From Deferribacteres bacterium (GTDB lineage: Bacteria; Nitrospirota; Thermodesulfovibrionia; UBA6902): DNA of 25,250 nucleotides. Every line of letters starts with the position of its first letter. Position 1 is the stretch's first letter. Below the pieces are notes generated by a model. That model saw only the letters and a program-made list of their open reading frames with translations, was not told the DNA's origin and did not search any database. Positions 1-8,574 of this stretch are shown piece after piece. The DNA is taken from assembly GCA_013152795.1 (NCBI GenBank), contig JAADFS010000013.1, positions 1 to 25,250 on the forward strand, written 5' to 3'. The translations under genes and the position numbers were made by a program.

Positions 1-84
1 TATACTCCCTTATATTACGATTATTATTTTTTACTTGACAATAATAAACCAGGGGGTTAGGGGGAGGGGGCTTAGCTGTTACCA

Positions 85-160
85 CTGAAGGAATCGTAGA
101 TAAAGCTTTTCCGGCAGGCTCTCCTGCCCGCTAACGATGTTTTTATTGCCACTGTAATGT
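85..160 (+). repeat. Dispersed hairpin repeat, right half (copy A)
   Basis: This matches the right half of the long copies at 4661-4867 and 25027-25245: CTGAAGGAATCG, then GATAAAGCTTTTCCGGCAG, a GGCAGG...CCTGCC hairpin, then TTTTTATTGCCACTGTAA. The left half is not recognisable upstream. The ribosome-binding site of the SNF2 gene starts directly after the repeat. Nothing else is evident in bases 1-84 apart from an AT-rich stretch and a G-rich stretch. Confidence 0.75.
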
Positions 161-181
161 AAAGAAGGGAGCGATAATGCA

Positions 182-2671
182 ATGAAAACTGCGCTGAAGA
201 AAAAACCTGCCGCCGAAAAGAGAGTTTCAAAAAGTTCAAAAAACAAAAAGGCGAAGCCGATCAAATTGCGCGTGCCGAGAACATATAAGCCGGATGACCT
301 CGGACTGGAAGAGTGGCAGCGTATTCTCAGGAAACAGTACGGCGTCCAGCAGAATTTCAAGCTCAAAAACATCGGTGACCACCCCATTTTCTCGGAGTTC
401 CTTCTCACCAATCCGGAGTCCGGGAAGACTTACAAAATAGCCGTCCGCGGCAGCGCGCCGGGAGATAATTACTGCTCGTGCCCGGATTACAGTATCAACA
501 ATCTCGGTACCTGCAAGCATATCGAGTTCACCCTCTCCAGGCTTATGAAGAAAAAGGGGGCGAAAAAGGCCTTCAGGGAGGGATTTGTCCCGCCGTATTC
601 AGAGGTCTATTTAAGCTACGGCCTGAAAAGACAGGTCAGGTTCAGGGCCGGGCAGGACGCCCCCGCCGGACTGCTTTCTCTTGTAAACAAGTTCTTTGAT
701 GCGGATGGTACGCTCAAGGAGGATCGTATTCTCAAATTCCACGAATTTATCAACAGGGTGCCGCGGGACAACGGGCATGAGGTGCGGTGTTACAATGACG
801 TAATGGAATATATCGCCGAGCACCAGGATGCTGAACACAGGCATAAAATCATCAGGACCCATATCAAAAACGGAATCGACAGCCCTGTTTTCAAAAACAT
901 CCTGAAGACCAAACTGTATCCTTACCAGAAGGAGGGGGCTTTGTTTGCAGTCAATGCAGGGCGCTGCCTTATCGGTGATGACATGGGGCTTGGGAAAACG
1001 GTCCAGGCTCTTGCGGCGGCAGAGCTGATGGCGAAACTGTTCAACATAGAAAAGGCGCTGATTGTCTCCCCGACCTCCCTGAAATACCAGTGGAAGTCCG
1101 AGATAGAGAAATTCACCGGCAGGACGGTTCAGGTCATTGAGGGCCTGAACCATCAGAGGAAAGAGATATACAGGGAAGACTCCTTTTACAAGCTGATCAA
1201 CTATGAGCTGGTCTTCAGGGATATCGACATGATAAGGGAGTGGGCGCCCGACCTGATCATACTCGATGAGGCGCAGAGAATCAAAAACTGGAAGACCCGG
1301 ACAGCTCAGTATGTCAAGCAGCTCGAATCAACATTTGCCATTGTGCTGACAGGCACTCCGATAGAAAACAGGATCGAGGAATTGCACTCCATCATGGAGT
1401 TTATCGACAGGCGCCATCTCGGCCCCTTGTACAGGTTCGTCCATTTCCACAGGATTACGGATGACGGCGGCAAGGTGGTGGGTTACCGCAACCTGCAATC
1501 CGTGAGGGATTCACTGAAGAATGTCCTGATACGCAGGAAGAAGGACGAGGTGCTGAAACAGCTCCCGGAGAGGGTGAATAAAAACTTTTTTGTCCCTATG
1601 ACGCCGGAGCAGGGTGTGATCCACGAGGAAAATTACGAGACAGTGGTGAAGATAGTCGCCAAGTGGCGCCGCTATAAATTCCTGTGCGAGGCGGATCAGC
1701 GGCGGCTGCAGATTGCCCTGAATTATATGCGCATGGCCGCTGACAACACCTACCTTGTGGACAAAAAGACCATTCACGGCCCCAAGGTCGAGGAACTGGA
1801 AGTGGTGCTGAAAGAGCTGGTCATTGAGAGCGGGGAAAAGGTCGTCATCTTCAGCCAGTGGCTCAGGATGGCGGAGCTCGTGGAGCACGTACTCCAGAGA
1901 AACGGCATAGGATATGTCCACTTAAACGGCAGTGTCCCCTCAAGGCAAAGAAAGAATCTGATGTCGCGGTTCAGGGAAGACCCTGAGTGCATGGTCTTCC
2001 TGTCCACGGACGCAGGCGGTGTGGGGCTGAACCTGCAGAGCGGATCGGTCGTGATCAATATGGATATCCCCTGGAACCCTGCCGTGCTTGAACAGCGCAT
2101 CGGACGCGTGCACAGGCTCGGCCAGCGCAGGAAGGTCCGCATAATCAACTTTGTCACCTCGGATTCGATTGAAGAGAGAATTCTCGATCTGCTGAAATTC
2201 AAACGGTCACTGTTTTCAGGCGCGCTGGACCTTGACGGTGAAGATGTGGTCATGCTCGGCGAATCCCAGCTCAAGAGATTCATGAAGACAGTGGAGACAA
2301 TGACCGAAAACATGCAGAAGCCGGACCCTGAAAGACGGAGGCAGCAGCAGGAGGAAGCGGAGCAGGCCTCGGAAGCCGCGGCTGATGCGGGCAGCAGCAA
2401 ATCCGCAGCCGCCGCAAAGGGCAACGGAACGGCACAAGACCCGCTGAATAATCTGCTTGTGAGCGGGGCTGAGTTTCTTCTGATGAATCTCAGCAAGACT
2501 ATTTCGCAGCCTGGGGAGGGCGTGGAGAAGTATCTCAATGCAATGCTCGAAAGAGATGCGGACACAGGCAGGTCATATCTGAAGATACCGCTTCCGGAGA
2601 CAGAGGTTCTGCAGAACATATTTTCATCCCTCGGTGAACTGCTCTCAAATGCGGTGCAGAGGAAACCTTAA
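182..2671 (+). CDS. SWIM zinc-finger SNF2-family helicase/ATPase
   Basis: A Swi2/Snf2 superfamily DNA-dependent ATPase of 829 residues. The basic N-terminus is followed by a SWIM zinc finger (C98, C100, C111, H113), then an SNF2 ATPase core. The core has Walker A DDMGLGKT near 266-273, DEAQ at 362-365 and TGTPIEN near 390. The helicase C-terminal lobe carries STDAGGVGLNLQSG and the arginine-finger motif QRIGRVHRLGQ. An Ala/Glu/Gln-rich linker lies near 715-755. Bacterial members are thought to remodel protein-DNA complexes, often linked to repair or transcription; the exact role is unknown. A GAAGGGA ribosome-binding site lies 11 bases before this ATG, but is better spaced for an out-of-frame two-codon ORF (ATG CAA TGA at 177-185) that overlaps the start. 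The TAA stop lies inside the left end of a dispersed repeat. Probably co-transcribed with the DinG-like helicase downstream. Confidence 0.93.
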   Translation: MKTALKKKPAAEKRVSKSSKNKKAKPIKLRVPRTYKPDDLGLEEWQRILRKQYGVQQNFKLKNIGDHPIFSEFLLTNPESGKTYKIAVRGSAPGDNYCSCPDYSINNLGTCKHIEFTLSRLMKKKGAKKAFREGFVPPYSEVYLSYGLKRQVRFRAGQDAPAGLLSLVNKFFDADGTLKEDRILKFHEFINRVPRDNGHEVRCYNDVMEYIAEHQDAEHRHKIIRTHIKNGIDSPVFKNILKTKLYPYQKEGALFAVNAGRCLIGDDMGLGKTVQALAAAELMAKLFNIEKALIVSPTSLKYQWKSEIEKFTGRTVQVIEGLNHQRKEIYREDSFYKLINYELVFRDIDMIREWAPDLIILDEAQRIKNWKTRTAQYVKQLESTFAIVLTGTPIENRIEELHSIMEFIDRRHLGPLYRFVHFHRITDDGGKVVGYRNLQSVRDSLKNVLIRRKKDEVLKQLPERVNKNFFVPMTPEQGVIHEENYETVVKIVAKWRRYKFLCEADQRRLQIALNYMRMAADNTYLVDKKTIHGPKVEELEVVLKELVIESGEKVVIFSQWLRMAELVEHVLQRNGIGYVHLNGSVPSRQRKNLMSRFREDPECMVFLSTDAGGVGLNLQSGSVVINMDIPWNPAVLEQRIGRVHRLGQRRKVRIINFVTSDSIEERILDLLKFKRSLFSGALDLDGEDVVMLGESQLKRFMKTVETMTENMQKPDPERRRQQQEEAEQASEAAADAGSSKSAAAAKGNGTAQDPLNNLLVSGAEFLLMNLSKTISQPGEGVEKYLNAMLERDADTGRSYLKIPLPETEVLQNIFSSLGELLSNAVQRKP

Positions 2672-2695
2672 TGTTGCATAAACGGGCAGGGGGTT
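2667..2695 (+). repeat. Dispersed hairpin repeat, left end only (copy B)
   Basis: CCTTAATGTTGCATAAACGG followed by GCAGGGGG matches the left end of the complete copy at 25027-25245. The TAA stop codon of the SNF2 gene (2669-2671) lies within it. The right half is missing; the sequence changes to a GT-rich stretch before the DinG-like gene. Confidence 0.7.
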
Positions 2696-2756
2696 GCGAG
2701 TTGCAGGTTGCGGGTTTTGCAACGGTTATAAGGCGATGCCGCACGGGGTTCTGGAA

Positions 2757-4658
2757 ATGCAGGAATTAACCGACATATTCAATATTTTAAAAAACAGGTT
2801 CCCGGGCTATGAAAACAGGCCGCAGCAGGTCGGGATGGCTGCGGAGGTGCTTTCCTGCCTGAGGAACAAAGAGAGCCTTCTTGCAGAGGCCGGCACAGGG
2901 GTCGGCAAATCCTTTGCCTATCTCATCCCCGCCGTGTTGTCCGGTGAGAAGACCGTTGTGTCAACGGCGTCCATCGCGCTTCAGGACCAGCTCGTAAACC
3001 GGGACCTGGTCTTCCTGCAGGATGCGCTTCCGCAGGAGTTTTCCTTTGCCCTCCTTAAGGGAAAGAACAATTATCTCTGCCTGAAACGCGAGAGGGAATT
3101 TGTTGAACTGGGAGAATCCTACAGGAAATTTGCCGAATGGGCGTCTGCCACAGAGACAGGGGACAGGGACGAGCTGCCGTTTATCCCCGATTTCTGGAAC
3201 AGGGTCTGCGGTGATCCGGATGACTGCGGGGTCGCCCGGTGCCCCTATTACAGCCGGTGTTTCTACTACAGGCATTACAGGGAGCTGCGCAAAAAGGACA
3301 TCCTCGTGGTCAACCACCACCTGCTTGTATTCGACCTGCTTTCTGATTTCAATCTCCTGCCGTTTCATGGCCAACTGATAATAGATGAGGCGCATCAGAT
3401 CGAAAATGTCATCTCCCATGTCCTCGGCAGTGTCCTGAACCATTCGCGGGTGGTGTGGCTGCTCTACCGCCTGAAGGGTATGAAGATAGCCGTTGATCAT
3501 CTGTTTGAGCCGGTGGATATGTTTTTTAAAAGGAAGGATATGCAGCCCGGGACTTTCTCGCCCATACCGGATGACGTCAGGGAAGGCCTGGCGGCGCTCA
3601 GGGGGCAACTGGCGCTTGACAGTGTGGCCCGCAGGCTGAATGCCTCCAAGGAACCCTCTCCGGACAGCGGGTTCAGGGACAAGGCCGAAACCACCATTGC
3701 CTATGCCCGTTCTCTCGACAGGGTTATGGAGGATTTTATAGAACAGGGCGATAATGAGAAGGTTTATTATCTGTCCGTAAACAATAACCGGCTCGAACTC
3801 CGGAGCAGCCTCGTGGAATCCCGGAGGGCCTTTGCGGAACTGGTGGCAGCCTATGACAGTGTTGTCCTGACATCCGCAACACTGACGGCGGCGGGGAGCT
3901 TTGATTTTCTGAAACAGAGGCTCGGTATTACGGGGAACGGGGTGGGTGTAAGTGCAAGTGTAAGTGGAGGGGAGAGCGGAAAGGGGGGACTCTCTTTCAG
4001 GGAGATGGTGGCGGGGTCGCCGTTTGATTTCAGGAGGCAGGCCCTGCTTTATCTTGAGAAGGAGCTGCCGCCCCCCGTCAGAGGCAATGAGGAGGCATTC
4101 CTGCACAACGGCCTGAAGGTCCTTGAAAGGCTTGTCACTGCCTCCCGCGGCAGGGCCCTGGTGCTTTTTACCTCGTACAGGCATCTTAATTTTGCGTCAC
4201 GGCATATCAACATAGACTACCCCTTTAAATCACAGGGGGATATGCCCCCGCCGGGACTGATCCGGTGGTTTAAGGAAACACCCGGCTCTGTCCTCCTTGC
4301 AACCGCTACTTTCTGGCAGGGTGTTGACATAAAGGGTGAAGACCTGAGCATGGTTATTATTGTGAAGATGCCTTTCGGCTCCCCAGGAGACCCGGTGTAT
4401 GACGAAAGATGCAGGAGGCTGGGCAACAGGTGGTTTGCCGACCTTGCTCTGCCGTCCGCCATCCTCCAGTTGCGACAGGGCTTCGGCAGGCTCATCAGGA
4501 GTGTGGATGACTACGGCGTGGTTGCCATACTTGATACGCGGCTTGTCACCAGCTCGTACGGCAGGGCGGTCGTCTCTTCGCTGCCCGGGATGGAGATCGT
4601 GCACAGCGTTGAAGACGTGCAGAGGTTTTTCGACGGCACGCGGGAGGAGATAAGCTGA
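2757..4658 (+). CDS. dinG: DinG/XPD-like ATP-dependent DNA helicase
   Basis: A superfamily 2 helicase of the DinG/Rad3 type, about 633 residues from the chosen start. Walker A AEAGTGVGKS is at residues 43-52. A cysteine group (YLCLKRE, then VCGDPDDCGVARCPYYSRC) sits where family members bind a 4Fe-4S cluster. A DEAH box (IIDEAHQIEN) follows, then motif V FWQGVDIKGEDLS and motif VI RQGFGRLIRS. These proteins unwind 5'-overhang, D-loop and R-loop substrates in repair. The start is ambiguous: ATG 2757 fits the helicase N-terminus best, ATG 2736 is in frame, and a TTG at 2694 would translate repeat-derived sequence. A short low-complexity insert from GTAAGT/GCAAGT units (about 3947-3968) adds a Gly/Ser-rich stretch in the C-terminal lobe. 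It follows the SNF2 gene on the same strand and they may form a two-helicase operon. The gene symbol is by family only. Confidence 0.9.
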   Translation: MQELTDIFNILKNRFPGYENRPQQVGMAAEVLSCLRNKESLLAEAGTGVGKSFAYLIPAVLSGEKTVVSTASIALQDQLVNRDLVFLQDALPQEFSFALLKGKNNYLCLKREREFVELGESYRKFAEWASATETGDRDELPFIPDFWNRVCGDPDDCGVARCPYYSRCFYYRHYRELRKKDILVVNHHLLVFDLLSDFNLLPFHGQLIIDEAHQIENVISHVLGSVLNHSRVVWLLYRLKGMKIAVDHLFEPVDMFFKRKDMQPGTFSPIPDDVREGLAALRGQLALDSVARRLNASKEPSPDSGFRDKAETTIAYARSLDRVMEDFIEQGDNEKVYYLSVNNNRLELRSSLVESRRAFAELVAAYDSVVLTSATLTAAGSFDFLKQRLGITGNGVGVSASVSGGESGKGGLSFREMVAGSPFDFRRQALLYLEKELPPPVRGNEEAFLHNGLKVLERLVTASRGRALVLFTSYRHLNFASRHINIDYPFKSQGDMPPPGLIRWFKETPGSVLLATATFWQGVDIKGEDLSMVIIVKMPFGSPGDPVYDERCRRLGNRWFADLALPSAILQLRQGFGRLIRSVDDYGVVAILDTRLVTSSYGRAVVSSLPGMEIVHSVEDVQRFFDGTREEIS

Positions 4659-4660
4659 AC

Positions 4661-4867
4661 CATAAGAGGCAGAGGAATCTGCCGGAAAACCTTTATAAAG
4701 CGATAAGATATTGGAAAATATGTTCTTGTTGCAGGAAGTAACGGAGAATGAAGTTCCAAAAGACGTCAATATGGCGTGCAAAGTATTTCCTGAAGGAATC
4801 GCAGATAAAGCTTTCCCGGCAGACTCCTCTGCCCCGCCAGCAGTATTTTATGCCACTGTAAGGGTTA
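4661..4867 (+). repeat. Dispersed hairpin repeat, near-complete copy C
   Basis: This aligns over nearly its whole length to 25027-25245, at roughly 85-90% identity by eye. Both arms carry a palindromic hairpin: GGCAGAGGAATCTGCC at 4668-4683 and GGCAGACTCCTCTGCC at 4818-4833. The arms are inverted repeats of each other (AGAGG..TCTGCCGG..AAA(C/G)CTTTAT). The interior has no reading frame of note and no transposase. The right end, CCACTGTAAGGGTTA, stops about ten bases before the sixA ribosome-binding site. The architecture resembles a miniature inverted-repeat element; mobility is inferred from the multiple copies. Confidence 0.85.
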
Positions 4868-4886
4868 GACAAAGGAGGGAAGGAAG

Positions 4887-5351
4887 ATGAATCTTTATCT
4901 TGTGCAGCATGCAGAGTCAATGAGCAAGGAGGAAGACCCCACACAGAGCCTCTCTGAAAAAGGGATTCAGGACATAAAAAGGGTTGCCGCCTTTGCAGCG
5001 AAACTGAATATCAGGGTGCACCGTATATTTCACAGCGGCAAGATGCGCGCCCTGCAGACAGCGCAGGTACTGGCGGATCACATAACCGTGGATACGGACA
5101 TATCCGAATCAGAGGGGCTGTTGCCCATGGACGATCCGGGGATATGGTTTGAACGCATTTCGACAATCCGTGAGGACATAATGCTGGTGGGGCATCTGCC
5201 GCACATGGCCGGCCTGTCGTCCCTGCTCCTGTGCGGCAGCAGTGAAAAGGGTGCTGTAAACTTTGAGAGGGGCTGCATAGTATGCATGAAGAGGTCCGGG
5301 GACGGCGGGTGGGCCGTGGAGTGGATTATCAAGCCGGGGATGATCAGATAG
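4887..5351 (+). CDS. sixA: SixA-like histidine phosphatase
   Basis: A 154-residue histidine phosphatase (phosphoglycerate mutase-like) domain, the usual length for SixA, which dephosphorylates phosphohistidine on signalling HPt domains. Visible motifs are LVQHAES near residues 5-11 (phosphoacceptor H8), HSGKMRALQTAQVL (substrate Arg), and VGHLPHMAGL carrying the second catalytic His. The first motif reads QHA where the classic signature is RHG, so the usual Arg before the nucleophile is Gln. A strong AAAGGAGGG site precedes the ATG. The next gene, rmuC, starts two bases after the stop, so the two are probably co-transcribed. No HPt partner lies in the window, so the substrate is unknown. Confidence 0.85.
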   Translation: MNLYLVQHAESMSKEEDPTQSLSEKGIQDIKRVAAFAAKLNIRVHRIFHSGKMRALQTAQVLADHITVDTDISESEGLLPMDDPGIWFERISTIREDIMLVGHLPHMAGLSSLLLCGSSEKGAVNFERGCIVCMKRSGDGGWAVEWIIKPGMIR

Positions 5352-5353
5352 CC

Positions 5354-6637
5354 ATGCCGACGGATATAGGGTTTCTTATCTCGGGGCTTTTAATCGGCGG
5401 TGTCCTGTCGTCGCTTGTCACCTACATTATTCTGTCAAGGAAAACCTCTCTTTATGAGGGAAAGGCCCGGAGCGCCGAGGCCGTAAACAGCGAACTCCGG
5501 CAGCAGCTCGAGCGGATGAAACAGGAACTCACGGAGGTTCAGAACGACCTCAAGAACGAGTCGGGGATCCGGGCCGCGGTTGAGGCAAGGTACCATGAAA
5601 GCGAGAAAAACCTCCAGACAATAGAAAAAGAGCTGCTGGCCAAATTCGACACCCTTTCCCTGAAGGCGCTCTCAAAGAATTCCGACGAATTCCTGAAACT
5701 GGCCGAGGAGAGGCTCAAATCCCAGACCGTTGAGGGTATGAAGGAGCTTGAAGGGAAAAAGGAGCTTATCGACAGGAGCCTCAAGGAGATGGACAGGACC
5801 CTTTCGGACGTGAGGCAAAGGGTTGAAGATGTAAGCAGGGGGGCGCTTAAGGTTTCCGCCCTTGTGGAGAATCATGAGAAGATCACATCGAAACTCCAGC
5901 ATACAACCGAGCACCTGACACAGGCTCTTGCCAGCTCAAAAAAGAGGGGTGAATGGGGCGAGCGTATGGCGGAGGACATCATAAAGCTGGCCGGAATGGT
6001 GGAGGGCATCAACTACATCAAGCAGAAGACACTGGACGGCTCATCAGGAAGGCCTGATTATACGTTTTTCATGCCGAACAACCTGAAGATAAACATGGAT
6101 GTAAAGTTCCCCCTGGACAACTATGTGCACTATCTCAACGCCCAGTCCGAGCATGACAGGAAACGCTACAGGGACGAGCTCCTCAGGAGCACGAAGATGA
6201 TGATAAAGCAGGTCACCACCCGTGATTATATCAATCCTGCGGACAACACTGTGGATTATGTCCTCGTCTTTATCCCTAACGAGCAGGTGTACGGTTTTAT
6301 AAATGAGGCGGACACGAGCATCATGGATGAGGCACTGAAGCAGAAGGTCGTCCTGTGCTCCCCATTTACACTCTACGCGGTTCTTGCCGTCATAAGGCAG
6401 GCGATAGAGAACTTCAATCTTGAGCGCACGGCATCCGAGATACTCAGGCTGCTGGGGGAGTTTTCAAAGCAGTGGAAGGCATACAGGGATAAATTCAGGA
6501 TCATGGGAGAAAGGCTGGATGCCGCCAAGAGAGAATACGACATACTCACTTCCACGAGAAGCAACATGCTCGAAAGGCCCCTGAGAAAGATCGATGAATT
6601 GAGAAACCAGAGGCCATATCCCTTGATTCGGATGTAA
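5354..6637 (+). CDS. rmuC: DNA recombination protein RmuC
   Basis: RmuC family, about 427 residues. One membrane-spanning segment (about 5-23) anchors a long coiled coil (about 30-180, rich in Glu, Lys and Leu heptads). The RmuC nuclease-like core follows (about 205-400), with GEWGERMAEDIIKLAGM, GRPDYTFF and NMDVKFPLDNY, matching the family's G-RPD and D-x-K-x-P-L signatures. RmuC proteins limit rearrangements at short inverted repeats. This fits a genome full of hairpin repeats, though the link is only suggestive. ATG 5354 is chosen because it begins the membrane anchor two bases after the sixA stop; an in-frame start at 5282 would sit wholly inside sixA. Confidence 0.93.
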   Translation: MPTDIGFLISGLLIGGVLSSLVTYIILSRKTSLYEGKARSAEAVNSELRQQLERMKQELTEVQNDLKNESGIRAAVEARYHESEKNLQTIEKELLAKFDTLSLKALSKNSDEFLKLAEERLKSQTVEGMKELEGKKELIDRSLKEMDRTLSDVRQRVEDVSRGALKVSALVENHEKITSKLQHTTEHLTQALASSKKRGEWGERMAEDIIKLAGMVEGINYIKQKTLDGSSGRPDYTFFMPNNLKINMDVKFPLDNYVHYLNAQSEHDRKRYRDELLRSTKMMIKQVTTRDYINPADNTVDYVLVFIPNEQVYGFINEADTSIMDEALKQKVVLCSPFTLYAVLAVIRQAIENFNLERTASEILRLLGEFSKQWKAYRDKFRIMGERLDAAKREYDILTSTRSNMLERPLRKIDELRNQRPYPLIRM

Positions 6638-6677
6638 AACTCGGTGAAACTCCGGCAGTTGAATAGTTGAATATAAG

Positions 6678-6702
6678 CCTTAATATTGCACAGGCAGGAG
6701 AG
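6678..6702 (+). repeat. Degenerate left end of dispersed repeat (copy K)
   Basis: CCTTAATATTGCA followed by CAGGCAGGAGAG resembles the repeat left end (CCTTAATGTTGCATAAACGGGCAGAGGAG) with a few substitutions and a short deletion. It lies in the 72-base gap between the convergent genes rmuC and dgkA. Confidence 0.45.
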
Positions 6703-6709
6703 TTCGGGG

Positions 6710-7102
6710 TCATCCGCTGCCGCGATTCATGAGAACAAACCAGATCGCACTTCCCCACAATACAATTACCAGAACAAGACTGATTAATACAGCGGCACTG
6801 CCCAGGTCTTTAGCCTTCTCGGCGAGCACATGATACTCAGGTGACGCCATGTCAACAATGGATTCAATCGCGGAATTCAGAAGTTCAACGATGAGGACGA
6901 GTGTGTTGGCGAAAAACAGGACGGTCTTGAAGGTAATGGATATCGGCATAAAATATAAAACAACCAACAGGACAACAAACAGGCATATCTCCTCGCGAAA
7001 TGCAGGCTCGCTGCTGACGGCAAAACGCAGGCCGTTCAGTGAATAGAAAAATGCACGCCGTATCCTGGCAAGACCTGTTTTGGGTGAAGGTTTTCCGTTC
7101 AT
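6710..7102 (-). CDS. dgkA: Diacylglycerol kinase (DagK-type, membrane)
   Basis: About 130 residues, the usual size of the small trimeric membrane kinase that phosphorylates diacylglycerol or undecaprenol. The N-terminal amphipathic part carries FFYSLNGLRFAVSSEPAFREE, with the conserved Glu and AFR-E. Three hydrophobic segments follow. The active-site helix ELLNSAIESIVDM matches the family's E-x-x-N-(T/S)-A-I-E-x-x-V-D. ATG 7102 is preferred. An in-frame ATG at 7144 would add 14 residues encoded by a dispersed repeat half copy, and neither start has an obvious ribosome-binding site. It lies convergent to rmuC and 81 bases downstream of the flavoprotein gene on the same strand. Confidence 0.88.
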   Translation of the reverse strand: MNGKPSPKTGLARIRRAFFYSLNGLRFAVSSEPAFREEICLFVVLLVVLYFMPISITFKTVLFFANTLVLIVELLNSAIESIVDMASPEYHVLAEKAKDLGSAAVLISLVLVIVLWGSAIWFVLMNRGSG

Positions 7103-7150
7103 AAGTGTTTTCCGGCAGTCTCTCTTGCCGGTTTCTGCGAACATTAAAGG
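7103..7150 (-). repeat. Dispersed repeat half copy in reverse orientation (copy D)
   Basis: On the minus strand this reads CCTTTAATGTTCGCAGAAAC, then a GGCAAGAGAGACTGCC hairpin, then GGAAAACACTT. That is the left end and left hairpin of the family. It forms the immediate 5' flank of dgkA and could extend that reading frame. Confidence 0.65.
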
Positions 7151-7183
7151 TTCATGCTAATCCCAAGCCGTCAACGTGTTGCC

Positions 7184-8362
7184 TCATGATTCATGTTTCT
7201 TCATCCACCTGTAGGACCTCAGGCCGTGAATCGTCTCCACAGGCCTGCTGCCCAGGACGGTCATCAGCATCTTTAAGGCAAGGCTGTTGAATTTGTTGAA
7301 ATAATTAAAGATAAAATTACGTGTCTTCAGCGCGTAGTCAAATTCCGTATAAAGACAGTGCTGCAATAACCGGATATATTCCCTTGCCGTCTCTGCCGCG
7401 GCATCCCCTGCTTTCATTCCTTTCTTCATGACGTTCAGTATCGCGGTTGAGGCAAGCTCCGCGCTTCTCTGTGCATAGAAGATTCCTTCACCGAGCAGGG
7501 GATCGGCGAAACCCGCGGCGTCACCCACGAGCATGATATTTCCATGCACGGGTTCGCGGAGGAAATTCCCGTACGGGAAAGGGTATCCCTTTATCCTCCG
7601 GGGCCGTACTTCCCCTATGTCCAGCGTGGACAGGAATTTCCTGAATGCAGAAAGGAGCTGCCTCCTGTTTTTTACGTTAAGCCCGCCTGTGCCTGCTATG
7701 AGTCTATCCCTGTTCGGAAACAGCCATGAATACCCGTAATTTACATAGTCGAAACAGAGAAGGGGATGGTTGATTTCCTCTTTCAGGGCAGAGCGGTCTA
7801 TGAAGATTTCCAGACCTGTGGCAAGATTCTCCTGCCAGTGTCTCTTGTTGATTTTGTCTTCCGGAAAGAATCTTCTCATGACGCTGTTGATGCCGTCGGC
7901 GCCTATGATAAACCGGGCGGTGAATGTCCGGCCGCTGGATGTCCTGATTGAATTACGGTCTGCGTCGAAGTATTCAACACCATCTCCCTCGATCACTTCC
8001 GCGCCTGCCCCGCGGGCCTTTTTTAAAAGAAAATCGTCGTACGTGTATCTTTCCACGAAGTAGAACGGGAGATTCGTATCTCTCCCGATAATCAGCTTAT
8101 CCCTGTAGAAAATCTCGTAGCGGCGGGCTTCGAAATTAATGATGTTCCCTTTCCTGAGGTCGGCGGTGCCCTCGCCGAATACACGCTGCAGGAGTTTTAC
8201 GGTCTTGGCGGTTATGCAGCCTGCACAGAGTTTCTCCCGCGGGAATGTGCTTTTATCGATTATAAGAACGCGCAGCCCGGCCTCAGCCAGAATATATCCG
8301 GCGGTGGAGCCTGCGGGGCCGGCCCCTGCAATGATAACATCATACTCTGTTGATCCAGGCAT
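7184..8362 (-). CDS. Geranylgeranyl reductase-family FAD-dependent oxidoreductase
   Basis: A 392-residue flavoprotein of the geranylgeranyl reductase/halogenase-like group. The Rossmann dinucleotide site GAGPAG is at 13-18, followed by the acidic end of beta-2 (LIIDKSTFPREKLCAGC). The family's second FAD contact is IIGADGINSVMRR, and the ribityl-binding motif GDAAGFADPLLGEGI lies near 285-300. Such enzymes reduce isoprenoid chains of lipids or quinones. The substrate cannot be told from the sequence. The AT-rich upstream region (8363-8470) probably holds the promoter but I see no convincing -35/-10 pair. It is followed by dgkA on the same strand, so both may be involved in membrane lipid metabolism. 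Confidence 0.85.
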   Translation of the reverse strand: MPGSTEYDVIIAGAGPAGSTAGYILAEAGLRVLIIDKSTFPREKLCAGCITAKTVKLLQRVFGEGTADLRKGNIINFEARRYEIFYRDKLIIGRDTNLPFYFVERYTYDDFLLKKARGAGAEVIEGDGVEYFDADRNSIRTSSGRTFTARFIIGADGINSVMRRFFPEDKINKRHWQENLATGLEIFIDRSALKEEINHPLLCFDYVNYGYSWLFPNRDRLIAGTGGLNVKNRRQLLSAFRKFLSTLDIGEVRPRRIKGYPFPYGNFLREPVHGNIMLVGDAAGFADPLLGEGIFYAQRSAELASTAILNVMKKGMKAGDAAAETAREYIRLLQHCLYTEFDYALKTRNFIFNYFNKFNSLALKMLMTVLGSRPVETIHGLRSYRWMKKHES

Positions 8363-8477
8363 TCCGAAGCCGTTGCAAGATTCCTTTTTTAAATTTTTAA
8401 ATATTAGCGGTGAAACAAATGCATATTTTAATATTTATGATAAGCATAACAGAAAAAATTTTCCTCTCCGCACGCGA

Positions 8478-8572
8478 TATTTTTATCCGGCTGTAAGGTA
8501 AAATACGGGATATTGACCTGAATGTTGCATAAACCCGCAGGCCCTCCCGCCTGCAAGGGGTGTTTTTATGAG
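8478..8572 (+). repeat. Dispersed repeat ends, rearranged short copy (copy E)
   Basis: A right-end-like stretch (GATATTTTTATCCGGCTGTAA at about 8479-8499, with two substitutions at ATGCCACTG) is followed by a left end, TGAATGTTGCATAAAC. A single hairpin, GCAGG..CCTGC, and GTGTTTTTATG then run up to the hypD ribosome-binding region. It looks like two abutting degenerate copies, the second reduced to one hairpin. The ATG of hypD follows within three bases. Confidence 0.6.
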
Positions 8573-8574
8573 GT

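Noticed and set aside
35..63. TTGACA at 35-40 as a -35 box for the SNF2 gene
   Set aside because: No -10 is present at 16-18 bases; that stretch is G-rich.
2961..4184. A 407-codon open frame antisense to the DinG-like gene
   Set aside because: It is rich in Arg, Pro and Gln with no recognisable domain and lies opposite a clear helicase with all motifs; it is a shadow of codon bias.
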